Assembly: GCF_958979055.1 (NCBI RefSeq)
Contig: NC_084886.1
Location: forward strand, 9,335,654 to 9,399,653
Reading direction: 5' to 3'
DNA length: 64,000 nt
From: Alnus glutinosa
Taxonomy: Eukaryota > Streptophyta > Magnoliopsida > Fagales > Betulaceae
The translations under genes were made by a program, and so were the position numbers. The notes beneath the pieces were generated by a model, which saw only the letters and a program-made list of their open reading frames with translations, was not told the origin of the DNA and ran no database searches. Below, one piece after another: positions 39,293 through 52,821 of this stretch; the first letter of the stretch is position 1; each line of letters begins with the position of its first letter.

Positions 39293-40530
39293 AGCTTGTT
39301 TGAAATTATAAACATTTTTTCGTGTTTTGTAAATATTTTTTTTCATATATATATTTTTAATTTTCTTAGGGAAAAAGGAGAGCAACTCATTATATTCCGA
39401 ACATCTTGATAAGATTATTTTTTTGAAAGCGTCAGCAAAACACCCAAAATTACATACTTATTACACGAGTCCCATGTGATACTGGATACCACCCATGTGA
39501 AGAGATATGTAATGAATATGTAATTTTGAGTGTTTTTTCAACATTTCTATTCTTATTTTCTTGCTAAAAAAGCATAACTCTTGACTCTTGTATGTTAGAC
39601 TTTTTCAACGCATAAAGCTAAGCGCTTAAGCTGTCCTGACGCAAGCGTCCAATAAGCGGGGTTAAAGGCCGCGTTTATTTTCTCATGCATACATGCTTTT
39701 TAGTAGCATATTTTTCCGAGTTTGGAAAGAATTATATGAAAGAGATTATCAAATATATATATATATATATATATTAAATTTTAAACTTAATTATAATTTT
39801 TATTACCAGAAATCGCTTAGAGTAGGCACTTAGCATTTCATCTATTAAAAAAGAGAAAAAGAAAAAAAGGAGGATGTAGTAATTCTCTTTGTTTGTTTGT
39901 TTTTGTTTTGTTTTGTTTTGTTTTTTTTTAAGGAAAAATCTATCATAAATCCCTAGGCAAAAGAGCGATTTAAAATCAGTGCTTCCATGATTTTTTTAAT
40001 CCATTTTTGCAATTTTTATTAGTGTTACGTCATCATTTTCATCACATCATTTTAAAATATTATTATTTTTATTATATTATTTAAAAACTTAAAATTTTAT
40101 TTTTATTTTTTTAAAAAATAAAAATAAGAATTTGGAGGTGGCTCGTAGGCCACCTAAGGGGGTGGCACGGGCAGCCCCAAACCCACATTTTCATATTTTT
40201 TTTAAATAATATTTTAAGATAATGTAACGAAAAGACGGACGTGACACAAATAAAAGTTGTGAAAATAGACAAAAAAACTCACTGAGAAACTGAATTTGAA
40301 TTTGCAACAAACTTAAATAACAAAAATTAATTTAAAAAAAAATGAAGAAGTGAGCATTTTTACTCAGAAATTTATCATAGATTTTCCATATATTTTTCTT
40401 TTTGTTATAGGTTTAAGCAAGATATTTTATAACCGGAGAAAAAATCTTTTAAAGAGCACTAGAGCAGCAGGATATTTTATTCTTTTAGATCCAGAGGAAG
40501 AGGAAGGATATCTCAGATTTCCCTCCTTTA
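39293..40530. other. Intergenic DNA between copy D and PWD
   Basis: Flank of block 2 up to 40450, matching 28040-28720 and 33957-34122. Only about 220 bp of unique sequence then separates the array from the PWD start codon. It includes a (TA)n run at 39750-39775. No gene. Confidence 0.6.
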
Positions 40531-40538
40531 CACGTGGC
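40531..40538 (+). promoter_or_regulatory. G-box (CACGTGGC) upstream of PWD
   Basis: A CACGTGGC motif 134-141 bp before the PWD ATG. G-boxes bind bZIP and bHLH factors and are frequent in light- and clock-regulated promoters. It is a candidate only; such a motif also occurs by chance. Confidence 0.35.
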
Positions 40539-40671
40539 TCAAACATAGCAAGTACATTTGAGTGATTTGACGACGATCCACTCTCACTCTCTCCCCACTT
40601 CCCAAAATCCGGTGGAACCTTCACGGTTTCGGCAAGCAGTGCCAAGACGATCCAACTCACTTTTCAACGTA

Positions 40672-43202
40672 ATGGATTCTTTGCTTGTGCCCTTGCATCG
40701 CTCTGTTGCTTCATCTTCTACGTGTTCGCGAAGCGATCCTCGCAAGCAATTCCGCTTCCTTCGGAACCTTCCGAATGTCTCTTTCTTGAGGTCCAGAGTT
40801 TCTCTACCTCTCCACGATCCGAATTTGAAGGAGGAGGTTTCCGAACGCTCTTCTCGGATCGTCTGTGCCGTTTCGTCTACTGAAACCAGGTATACCTTTT
40901 ACTTCTTCGTTTACTCGCTTTCTTGTATGAAGCTTTTCAATGTTTCATGGCTCTCTGTTTGGTTGCTAGAGAAAATTGACCAAAGAAGAACGAGAAAATG
41001 GGGATTTGTGATTTTTTATGCTGTTCATTTCTGCCATTACCGCAGAAAAGTAGTTTGTTAAATCATGAGCAGTTGGGAGGAACTTTTTGTGAAATTCTGA
41101 CTTGGAGAATCTATTTTCTTTTTTGTTTTCTTGCCTTTTCTAAGCAACCAAGCGGAGTTTGTTCGTTGTTGTGCCAATTGTCTTGCAATTTTTTGCGTGT
41201 TTGTACATCTCATGGAAATGGAATAGCTTCATTGCGTTTTACACGTCGTTTTTAAGGTGGAAATTCATAATCTCGAGTGGGGTTCTAGAACAAAATGGAA
41301 GCTAATGGAGGCAATTTAAGTGCCTTCGGAACAACTCAAATTTAATTTTTCTTTTTCTTTTTCTTCACTTGGTACCTTCTACTTTTTAAAGGTAACTTGC
41401 GAGTTAGCTTTCATTTTCTGCAATTTCTCTGCCCATTCGTTTGATTGATTTCTGCCTTATAAAGCTATATAAAATACAATGGACCGTGGAACATGTCCAA
41501 CTTATTCTAAAGTTTAGAATTCATGTATGAGACAAGGGATGATGAACTTGTTTTTTGGCAGAGAAGAGAAGAGGGAGATGAGATCTAAGTCAGGACGTGG
41601 GAAGGTGCGGCTTAATCTTAGATTGGATCATCAGGTTAAATTTGGTGAGCATGTAGCGATTTTGGGATCAGCAAAAGAATTGGGATCATGGAAGAAGAAT
41701 GTTCCGATGAATTGGACAGAGAGCGGATGGGTATGCGAGTTGGAATTGAAAGGGGGAGAGTCCATTGAATATAAGTTCGTGATTGCGAGAAATGACAAGA
41801 GAATGGTATGGGAAGGTGGGGATAACCGGGTCTTGAAGCTGCCCATGGGAGGGAGTTTTAGGATGGTTTGTAGATGGAATGCAACAGGGGAGTCTGTGGA
41901 TTTATTGCCTTTGGGCTTGGGGGAAAATGAGGAGGATTATGATTTGAGTGACAATGGGTCTGTGGTCAGTGATGCTGCTACTCATTTGGAGGCAGGGACA
42001 AGTCCTTTTGTCGGGCAATGGCAGGGGAAGGCTATCTCTTTTATGCGATCGAATGAGCATCGAAACCGGGAAACAGAAATAAAATGGGACACTTCAGGTC
42101 TTGAAGGATTGGCTTTGAAGTTAGTTGAAAGTGATCGAAGTGCGAGGAATTGGTGGAGAAAGGTACTGCTACTGATAATGGTTCTTCCTACCTTTAGATT
42201 GATGGCAATTGTTCAAGGGATTTCATAACAAATGTTCTTTCAGTTCAGCTTATGAATTGTTTATAACTGCAGTGTATTCCATGCTACATTTACATATCTA
42301 TGTATGTTGTCGTGTGTCTTAACATTCTGTGTTCCATGCTACATTAACTATCTATGTTGTCTGCTGTATGTCTTAACAAAAACTGTGTGCCTTTTTTTTT
42401 AGAAGGAAAAAAGAACCAAATTCACATTTTTTATGATGCTATCTATTATATATAGCATCCTCAATCTTTTTGAATAATTTAAATTGTTAGAGAAATGGAT
42501 TAAAGTACGTAAAAAATATGTGATGCCCTATCAATCTTGATGGGGCGATCATTATTGTTGTTACTCATTTGTGGTGGTATTGGCATTTGTGCCAGTCCGG
42601 ATGCATTTTATATATAGTGTATCCGTGTTTTTACTGAACTCTTATACAATAAGGCCCAACACATTTAATACCTTCAAGCTAGCTCACTGCACTTTTTGTT
42701 TTTTGATAAGTAAGCTAGGCGTATGATGGACTATGTCAAGATAGGCCTCTGTAGGTCCTAGGACAAGCATGAAACTAACAAATTTTTTTTTTTTTGATAA
42801 GTAAGAATAAAACTAACAAAAATTAATGCTGTTAAACTTCATTTTACAGAATCTGAAATTGGAGATTTCTAGTATAGGGACCAATATTATAATAAAGCCT
42901 TTGTTACGTGGCTATAAAGTGATACTGAAACCAGGCGCCAGGTCCCATCTGCTAAATTCAAGTTTTCCTCTTGAAAAGAGCTAGGAGAAAAATCAAGAAA
43001 GGTATAAACTGGGGGGAGAAAGAGCAGTGTGGTTATTCCTAAGGGAAATGTGCTGGAATATATGTCCTTGAATCTTGGAAGATTATACCTCTGAGTCTGT
43101 TAGGGCTGATCATGTAGATGTCTTTTGAGTCTTGTCAAGCTACTTACAGTCTCACTCTGTCTGCTGCTCGGTGCTGACATGGCTCTTTCTTTCTTTCTTT
43201 CA

Positions 43203-43239
<37 letters not shown>

Positions 43240-46200
43240 TTAAATTTTTTAATTTTTATCTCTAAATCTTGTGGTACTTGGTCCTGCAATGTCCTTTGAC
43301 TGGTTGCCATATCGCTTCTATTGAATGACAAGGATAGTTGTTAATTTTTAACGATTGCATGTTTTCCATTTTTTTGCATATGGCTGTGGGTCTTAGATGT
43401 ATGATATCTTCTCTTGCATGGTATTTTCATTTTGTCTTCCATGGTTCTTTTACTTGTATCCTTCTTTCTTTCGTTCTTTTCTTCAGTATCTATTTTCTTT
43501 TAGAGCAATTCAATTATTGTTTTGAAGCTGTGCTGGATTTAGATCAATAGGAGAGCTCACAAGCACGGATATATGGCCGCTCTATAATTGTCATTGTGAA
43601 AAATGTTAGTTTTATAATCTTCTACTCCCTAAGTCCCAGAATGACGTCCTCCTTTCCTTTTTGGTTTGTGCCAAAAACGAGTGTCATTCAATTGTCAAAG
43701 CATTAGTTATTCTATTTTCAGTTTACCCTTTACCATAAAATTAAAACCAAGAAAAATGAGTGTCCACTCTTCAACTGTCAAAGCATTTATGGGAAAAAAA
43801 AAATACTTTCAAGAGTGTGAGTTCACTGAGTTATCATTACATTTTATCTTCTTCTTTTTTCCCTTAATGTTTGTGTTTTGTCAAATTCAACACTTATTAT
43901 AGGACAGGGAGATTATTTTACTGCCCAGTTTGTTGTTTAACTTGATGAAATAATATCTCTTTCTTTCTTTCTTTTCTTTCTTTGTCTTTTATTGGTGAAG
44001 CTTGAAGTTGTACGTGAGCTATTAACAGAAAGTTTTCAAAGTGAAGACCGGTTGGAGTTTCTCCTTTATTCAGCCATATATCTGAAGGTTTTCTTTGATA
44101 CTTCGTTTCTACTTCTACCTTCAAGTTGATACTTGCATGCTCTTCTTAGATCTTTTTCTTATGCAGTGGATAAACACAGGGCAAATTCCTTGCTTTGAAG
44201 ATGGAGGTCATCACCGGCCAAACAGGCATGCTGAGATTTCCGGGCTTATATTTCGTGAATTGGAACGAATTTCTTGTGGGAAAGATACTTCACTTCAGGT
44301 GGTCTACCATTTTACTTGGAATGGATTTTGAATAATCATCTCTTTATAGTTTTTTTTTTTTTTTTTTTTTTAATAAGAATCAATTTCATTAGAAGTGCAA
44401 AGGGGTGTATCCCTAGCACATAGGAAGTATACAAGAGAGATCTCCTATTCGGGAGAAAAAGAACAAAAATCCAAAAATTTAAAAAAACTAGAAAAATGCG
44501 GACTATTATCCATGTGTAAAGGGGCTTGAACATAATATTCTTTAGCTCTACCACCGAAGCCTCACAATCTTCAAAGGTTCTTGCATTTTTGCTCTCTCCA
44601 AATACACCATATTAAATACAAAGGTGCAATCCGCCAAACTTCTAAACTGTATCGGCTTCCCAACTAACATCTTCAACTTGCCAACAACTTTATTACCCTT
44701 CTAGGCATGACCAAGTCCACACCAAAAAGGTGGAAAATTGAAGGCCATAAATTTCTTGCCACTTCACTGTGAAAAAGAAAATGATCTATTGACCTCTCAC
44801 TACTCTTACACACACAACACCAATCCACCACTATGACGTTCCTCTTCCTCAAGTTATCAAAGTCAAAATCTTTCCTAGTGCTACTGTCCACACAAAAAAT
44901 GCCACTCTTGAATGAGCCTTTACTCTCCAGATACTCTTTCAAAGAAATTGGGAACCGACAGGATTAGACAACACATGATAAAAAGACCTTACTTCAAACT
45001 TTCGCCTTTTGGATGGGGTCCAACATATTCTATCGTCCCCACCTTGTATTTATCCGATAGAATACAAAAGATCCAAGAACGCAGTGACCAAGTCCACCTC
45101 CCAATCATGCACTGATATGATAAGATCTATAATCCACTGAATATTTTCATTAACAAACTGCATATGATCCATCACCTCGCCTCCATACAAGGCACTATAC
45201 TAAACAATTCTGGAAACATATTCAGGGATTGGTTCCCACACCACACATTATGCCAAAATCTAATCTTGGACCTATCTTCCACCTCATATATTTCCATACT
45301 CCCACTCCGAAGGGCCCCACTACCTCCTTGGAACACCACCCTCTACTTGTGCTATCATACTTAGTTTTCACATTTCTAGTATATGTCAATTGGTTAAAGT
45401 TGGCATTATTATTGTGGGATGACATTTATTGTTTTCTTTAATCCTAGCTTTTCTCTCCTCATATTAGGACTTTTTTTTTTTTTTTTTTTTTTTAATGTCG
45501 TAAAATACAAGAGTCGAGTCTTTCTCTTCTCATCTCACAAGTGTTCCATTAAAGCTTAATAATTTTGTTTATAGCAAAAGTCGAGTTGGGAAAATGAACG
45601 AAGTAATTGATATTTGATCCTCTTTTTCCTTAAATACCATTCTCAAACTTTGGTCTTGTTAATCAATAAACTAAGCCAACAAGCTAGGGAAAGCCAATTC
45701 CTTGTTACATGTACTTGATGTGTAGGACCTTCAATTCCAGCATTTTTATCTCAAGAACTTGATCTGTTGCATTCAATCAAGACCGTATTAAACAAAAATT
45801 TGATTATATTACTCTTACCCTATAATTTGAATTAAGAATACCATGGATAGTTGCTTAGGTTGCTTTGGCAATTGTTGCTTTACATAATAATCCTGGTTGC
45901 CAGAGATACAAGTGCGCAGAACAGGGAAAAGAAAAGCTGGTGCAAACCGTTATTGCAATCGGGAAACTATGTTTCTTAGATGAGTAGGAAGATGAGTACT
46001 GCCTCATATCTCTTCACTACAGAATAGTGTGGTCTCAATATTTGCTCGTCACGAATCATTAAGTCCCTGAATTTGGTTTATTTTTATTCTGTTGTTTTAC
46101 TTTTTAGTTTGTGCCAGCAAGAAGACTAAAACCCAAGATCCTAACCCCCCCCCCCCCCCCCCCTCCCCAACAACCCACTTGTGCCTCTAGTCACATAGGA

Positions 46201-49200
46201 CTCTTGCTAGGACTTAATTAGCTCATGTTCTATTATTTAGAATGAAGTGATGTTTGATAAGCCCAAAGTATCTTTGTTTTTAAGAAAAGAATTGTTACCT
46301 TCTCATAGTGCCCTGCTTTACTTTAGTGTGCATATAGTCTTCTATGCATTTCTTTCTTTTAGGTTTATGCTTTGTGTCTCTCAGCTAATGGGTTTTCTTT
46401 TGTTCAGGAAGTGCTTGTTATCCGCAAGATTCATCCGTGTCTGCCTTCTTTTAAGGCAGAATTTACTGCATCTGTTCCTCTAACTCGTATTAGAGATATT
46501 GCTCATCGGGGTGATATCCCTCATGATCTCAAGGTTTTATACTTTGCAGAGCTTGAGTTGATTTTTATTGTAATCAGATGATGTGTTACTTAGTTTACAT
46601 TTTGTGGATTCCAGCAAGAAATCAAGCATACAATACAAAACAAGCTTCACCGTAATGCTGGCCCAGAAGATTTAGTTGCTACGGAAGCCATGCTTGCAAG
46701 AATTACCAAGAACCCTGGAGAATATAGTGGAGCATTTGTGGAGCAGTTCAAAATTTTTCATCATGAACTCAAAGATTTCTTCAATGCTGGAAGGTTTGAT
46801 ATGAAGTTGGTCTTCATTATATAACATACCAAATCTGCTTCTAATGCATCTTGCGTCTTTTGGTTTGATCTTTTCCAAATTTACATTTTTCTTAAAAATG
46901 ATGACATCTGTATAGTTAATATACTATATACTCCCCATTCTTCTTACACATGCAACACTACTTAACCGTCACAACATTCCTCTTTCTTAAATTATCGAGC
47001 GTCAATATTTTTCCTAATGTCGCTGTCCACACAAAAAACACCACCTGTGAAGGAGCCTCAACTCTCCATATACTCTTCCATAGAAAATATGATCCATTCT
47101 GGGTAGTTAACACTTGATAAAACGACTTCACTTCAAATTTGCTCATTTTGGAAGGAGTCCATCCTGTTCTATTCTCCTCTCATTGTCTTAGTTGGCAAGA
47201 ATACAACCTCTCAAAGAAAGATACTAGACCTCCACCTCCCAATCCTGAACTGGTCTAGTAAAATTTACATTCCACTGAATAATCCCTTCTCGAAACTGCA
47301 TGTTATCCACCACCCACACATTCTTTCTTTGAGCAATACTAAACAAATCCGGAGAAGATATCTTCAACGGACTATCCCCATACCAAACATCATGCCAAAA
47401 ACTAACCTCTGACCCAACCCCCACCTCAAATCTAACAAATTTGGAAATCTTTTCCCACACCCTTCTAATATGTTTCCAAACTCCCACTCCAAATGTCCAT
47501 GTTACCTCCTTAGAGCACCAACCTCCCCTTATAATATCATATTTAGTCTCTATCACCAATCTCCATAATGCCTCTTTATTCCCACAACCACTTTCCCAAA
47601 AGGGCTTGATTGAGAGTTGTGGAATATGCAACTTTAAGGGATAATATTGAGTCGAAGTTTGAACTTTAGGCTTTTTTCTCTGATTCCATATTAAATCATC
47701 AGTTGTCTTAAAAGTTTTAGCTGATAGGAAAGATTGAATTTAATCATTTAATTAATATTCTAACAATTGATTCACTTAATAATTTGAGCAGTGGATTCCA
47801 TGAGTAGTTTGTCTTATAAATTGATTGAAGACTAGACCAAAGTCAAAGTTAATATCTTGTATACTTTTGTCCAATGTTTGGATTTTGTTGTACTGTTCCC
47901 CCTCCCCTTCTCATTTCCTCCATTTTATGACCCATTCTATGTAATGATAGTCCATCATTTGAAAGTTCAATCTAAAATTGTATGGACCTCCCAAAACATA
48001 TAATGACCATTTACAATGGTTTCAAAAATTGGTCCTACTTGCATGACCTAATTTACTTGTACTTGAGGAATAGTTTAGAGTAATATATGTGCATTGAGAT
48101 TGTCTCAACTTCCAAGTTTAAGTTAAAAAAATTTGAATTGGAAGAAAGTGCTCCAATGATAAGTTTGTGCTTGCTTGTAATTGCAGCATCCTGAATTGGT
48201 TAATTAGACATCCATTTGTGCTTGTGTGCTTTTGCAGCCTTACCGAGCAACTGGAATCAATCAGTGAATCAATGGATGAGCGCGGCCTTTCTGCTCTGAG
48301 ATTGTTTTTGGAGTGCCAAAGGGTGGGTCTCCATTTTCAATCTTCTTAATTTTCATCTATTGATGCCATTTATCTTTATAGGTGGCATCTGAAATGTGAA
48401 TCTGAACACAAACTTTAATTGTTACCCAATACCCCTTATCAAAACAAATTGTCGCCCAATACCCCTTTATTGAAAATTTAATAGCGTTGCTGAGTCAATA
48501 ATTGTGTAAGAGACATGTAAGGGGGAATAAAGATTGATGTATTCAATTATGTGTCGGAATTTGAGCGATAAGGTTACATGTAAGACATAAGCATAGCTAT
48601 TCCTATTTCTATCCTTGGATATACTTGTCTCTATTTATGCCTATCAATTTAGTAATTTGAGCAAAGGATTATAATGAGTGGTTATTCTTGTCGATGTTCT
48701 CATTTTCTGTAACTTGAATATATTGGATAGACAAAGCTCTGAGGACACAAGTTGTGAATGAATTGTTAACTCTGGCGTCCAATAGGGCAACCCCACTTTT
48801 TGGAACTCTAAGATTAGCCCTAAGATGAGTCCTGAGATCACCATGAACATCTACTTGATAGCCATTGCACGATTGTATCACTGATTTAAGTGTGTGAGAG
48901 CTTCTTGAAAGCATGGAGTTATCTTCTGTCAGTTGGAGGATCCACTATGATAGAGCCATAGGTATAACTTTTGAGTCTTTACCTTAGCAAAAAAAATGGG
49001 GTCTCCATGGGTGGCCGATCACCTCCAATGGGATGGTCGACCACCCCAACAAAAGCTCAGGGGGTGGTCGCACAACCCCTGGTGCTTTTGATCCTGAGGG
49101 TCTCTAGGGTTGGTGTGACAACCATTGGTGCTTTTGTTTGGTGGTCGACCACCCATGGAGACCATAAAACAAAATGGCTTTTTGGGACAAAATTTTTTAG

Positions 49201-52200
49201 GGCTATTCCATTCATGGGGGAATAGCTATTCCTACCAAGTGACGGAATGATAGGAATAGCTATTTCATTCCTGAGTCTTCCTGCATACCAAATGTGCTCT
49301 TAAGTCTTTGGTGCTCGAGTTTTACCTACTGCATGAGATTTCTACAGCTAAGCTTGCAGTAGATCTCACTCTTAATTTTTTTTTTTTTTGACTTCGTATA
49401 TTTTTTTGGTCATTTTCTCCTGAAAATTGATCTTGATCGTTGCCCTTATGCTCGTTATCACCTTTATGCTTTGCACACACATGCATGCATGCTTGTATAG
49501 AGAGTTTGAAGTTGTTTCTAGATAATTTGAGTTTCATTGTGATAGTCACAGTTCTGTCACAGTAAGTATTCAGTCTTCACGAGTTCTATCTTTGAGTCTT
49601 CAGTCTTCACGAGTCCAATGGATCTGAGGTTGGAGTTTAGTTATGTATGGCAGGAGACCTCTGTAACCATTCATTGTGTAAAAAGAAGTTAAACTCTATG
49701 CCCCTCTTGTTCTTTGATTGTGTGGTCATTGTTGGGTCCCCCATTCTGAAATCATCTGAACTCTCAATTTTGTCTGTGTTGTGGTCAGTCGATCCTATTT
49801 CTAAGTAGGGGAGTTGGCCATGTCAAGCTTCCAAATGCAAAGTCAGCTTTTATTTTTCATTTTCAAGTTTTTAAGCAGTTTTGAGATTTATTTATGCATT
49901 ATGTTGACTATGGTATTTACATTTATGTGGATATGTCTCCAGAAACAAATTAACAGGAGAGAAAAGACCAAAAAGTTGATCTTTCTGCTTATATATGTTA
50001 CTAGGTTAGGATTCTGATTTACCATTTCACAAAGTTGTGAATTATGAAAAAAAAAAGAAAAGAAAAAGAAAGAAAATCTGGAAAAGAAAAAAATCATGAG
50101 CAGTGTATGGTCACTGAAAAGCAAGTACAGCGTTGTGTTTTCCTTCTTGTGTATGTAGTACTTGACTCGGAAGGTCTCCCCCCCGACCCCCCACCTACCT
50201 TATGTTATTGTAATTGATCCTTGAGCTGATCTTAATCAGTTTAGTTGTGGTATTGGATCATAAGTGGCAACTTTTGTTTATTTCCAGAGTTTGAATGCTG
50301 TTGAAGAATCAAGTAATGCTTCAGAAAACATAGGCATTGGTCTTTTCAAAACCATGCAATCTTTGAACGTACTCAGAGAAATAATTGTGAAGGGTCTTGA
50401 AAGTGGCCTTAGAAATGATGCCCCTGATGCTGCAATTGCTATGCGTCAAAAGGTGAGATCTTTTTAAGTAATTATTTGGCATAGACTTCAAAATGAACCA
50501 TATAGCTTAGTTAGAATTTGATTGTTCTCTCTCCTCTTTGGCGGACAGTGGCGTCTATGTGAGATTGGGCTTGAGGACTATTCATTTGTTCTCTTAAGCA
50601 GGTATATACAATTCTGGGCTTGCTTATTACTTCTTTTTCTTGGATAATGGAGATCACAAGCACATTCTTAAATGTTGATAATGGTGTGTTAATTATTCCA
50701 ATAACTTTGAAATACATTTCTTTCTCTGAATCATCGACTTGTTGGGCATCTTTTTTATTTTTATTTTTATGAATAATAATTTATTATGAGAAAAAGGCAA
50801 AGCCCTAGTATACAAAAAGTATACAAAAGAGACAACCACCATAAAGGCGTCTGAAATCTAGAAAGTTAACAAGATCTACAAGATTTGAAGAGGCGAATTA
50901 GGAACATAGACTACAACTCAGTCTAAGAGAGATCTTAAAAAAGAGGATTTTAAACCTAGCACATTAGACTCGTAGTCCTCAAAGAGGCGCCGATTTCTTT
51001 CTCTCCAACTTTCCAAATGGCCTCTTGTGAGTGTTCTTGTCCTTGAGTCTTCCAACAGTGTAGCAGTTTTAAAATATTGCTAGGCATAGCCCACAAAATA
51101 ATGAATAAGTTGAGAACCAAGTGCCAAAGACCACTAGTGTACTCACAATGGATAAAGAGGTGATTTATGGTCTCCTCATTCTCTTTGCATAAGCAACAAC
51201 AATTTACAAGAGTAAAACACCATTTGCATTCTTTAGATTATCAATCGGAAGGACTCTATCAACGCTGCCATCCAAGTGAAGAAAGCAATGCGGGGGAGAA
51301 GCCTTGACCTTCCAAATGCTTTTCCAGGGGAATAGACAAGGCTCTCTAGGCCGTACGGTGATATAAAAGCTTTTCACTCCAAAGCTGTGATTTCTACTTG
51401 GGGTCCACAACATTCTATCCACCACCCCTGGATGGGTTTTCGGGAGTATAATAGGTTGAGGAAAGAGTCAAGTGATTCCAGTTCCCAATCCTGAACTGCC
51501 ATGATGAAATTTGGATTCCAATGGGTAAGTGCTGGATAATTCAAATAATCCGACACTAAGGCCTCTTTGTCATGAGCTATAGAATTAGGGCTGAGCATGG
51601 GGCGGGGGGGGGGGCGGGGATGGGGATTTTTTGACCCCGCCCCGCAGAGGTGCGGGTTCCCCAAAGTGAACCCGCACCCCGCAGAAAACCCCCTCCACCC
51701 GCACGGGGCGGGTGTAGATGGGGCGGGGTTGCGGGGCGGGGATCCCCGCGGGGTTGCGGGGCGGGGATCCCCGCGGGTATGCGGGGATCCCCGCGGGTTT
51801 TGACCCTTGTGTTCAATTTTTTTTTTTTTTTTTTTTTTAAGTATCCCTATGTTCAAAATTTACTAATCCAAATTAATAATCCATTATTTGTACTCCCTGT
51901 CACCCTTGCAAATTGCAAGTTGCAATTGAACCCTAATTAAAATCCCAACATCTATTAAAATGTAAGGAGAAAAAAACTTAAAATGTATACAATGTAATCT
52001 TATTCCAAATAATATGCTTGCTAACGATGTATAGCATTCTTGCGATTTGCTGATCTTTGATTTATTTTTTATTTTTTTATATAATCAGAGAAACATATGT
52101 GATAAGGGAAAACCTATTGCTGATCTTTCAAAGACCATGCATCGAGCAAGTTAGTTCAATCCTTCAAATTAGGTTGTTTGAATTGCATGACCCACCAGAT

Positions 52201-52784
52201 TGGATCTGCCGTCGTCGACCCACCAGATCGGACCTCCGGACGGTTGGATCTCCCTCTAGATCTCAGCTTCTGTTGGCACACCTCTGGCGAGATAGATCCA
52301 GCAAGCCGGTGAAAGCTCCAGCAAGATCCGTTGAGAGAACGGTCCGATCCGGCGAGAGAAACCGTCAGGAGGTGAGAACCGGCAGAGAAACCGTCAGGAG
52401 ATGGGCGGCCGGCCAGAGTAGGACAGCTTCCGAGACCGAGATGGGAAGGTCTGCGGATCCCTCGCGCCGTCTCTGCAGCTTCGCCGTGGTCCCCCACCGA
52501 CGACGAGGTCGAGCGAAGAGACTTCGCCGTGGTCCCTAGACTTCGCCGTGGTCCCGTGGTCCCCCTATCGCCGTGGTCATCTCTCTTCGCATCTCCCTCT
52601 CTCCCGATCTCCTCAGTCTCCGTTCGGGGAAGCGGCGAGAAGAACAAAAGAAGAGGAAAGAAGAATAAGAAAAGGAAGAGGCAGAAGCCGCAGAACTGGA
52701 AATAAGAAAAGGAAGAGATGCGTTTGTTAACTTTGTTTAGGGTTAGGTTAGAAGCATTTTCTCCGTGCCGCTTTCTTCCCTTCT

Positions 52785-52821
<37 letters not shown>

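Larger units (their letters stand above)
34123..40450 (+). repeat. Segmental duplication, block 2
   Basis: Starts inside AKR intron 2, carries the exon 1-2 relic, its upstream flank, AKR copy D and its flank, and ends at 'aaaaaatctttt' about 220 bp before the PWD start codon. It contains a hAT MITE and an L1-like insertion not present in block 1, and lacks the viral and copia insertions of block 1. Confidence 0.8.

Noticed and set aside
41527-41561. ATG at 41527 as an alternative PWD start
   Set aside because: It lies in intron 1 before the acceptor at 41561. The exon at 40672-40889 supplies a transit peptide and joins in frame.
51597-52647. Several open frames of 60-163 codons in the GC-rich region
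   Set aside because: Low-complexity Gly/Arg/Pro frames on both strands from GCGGGG repeats inside a hAT element; no domain.
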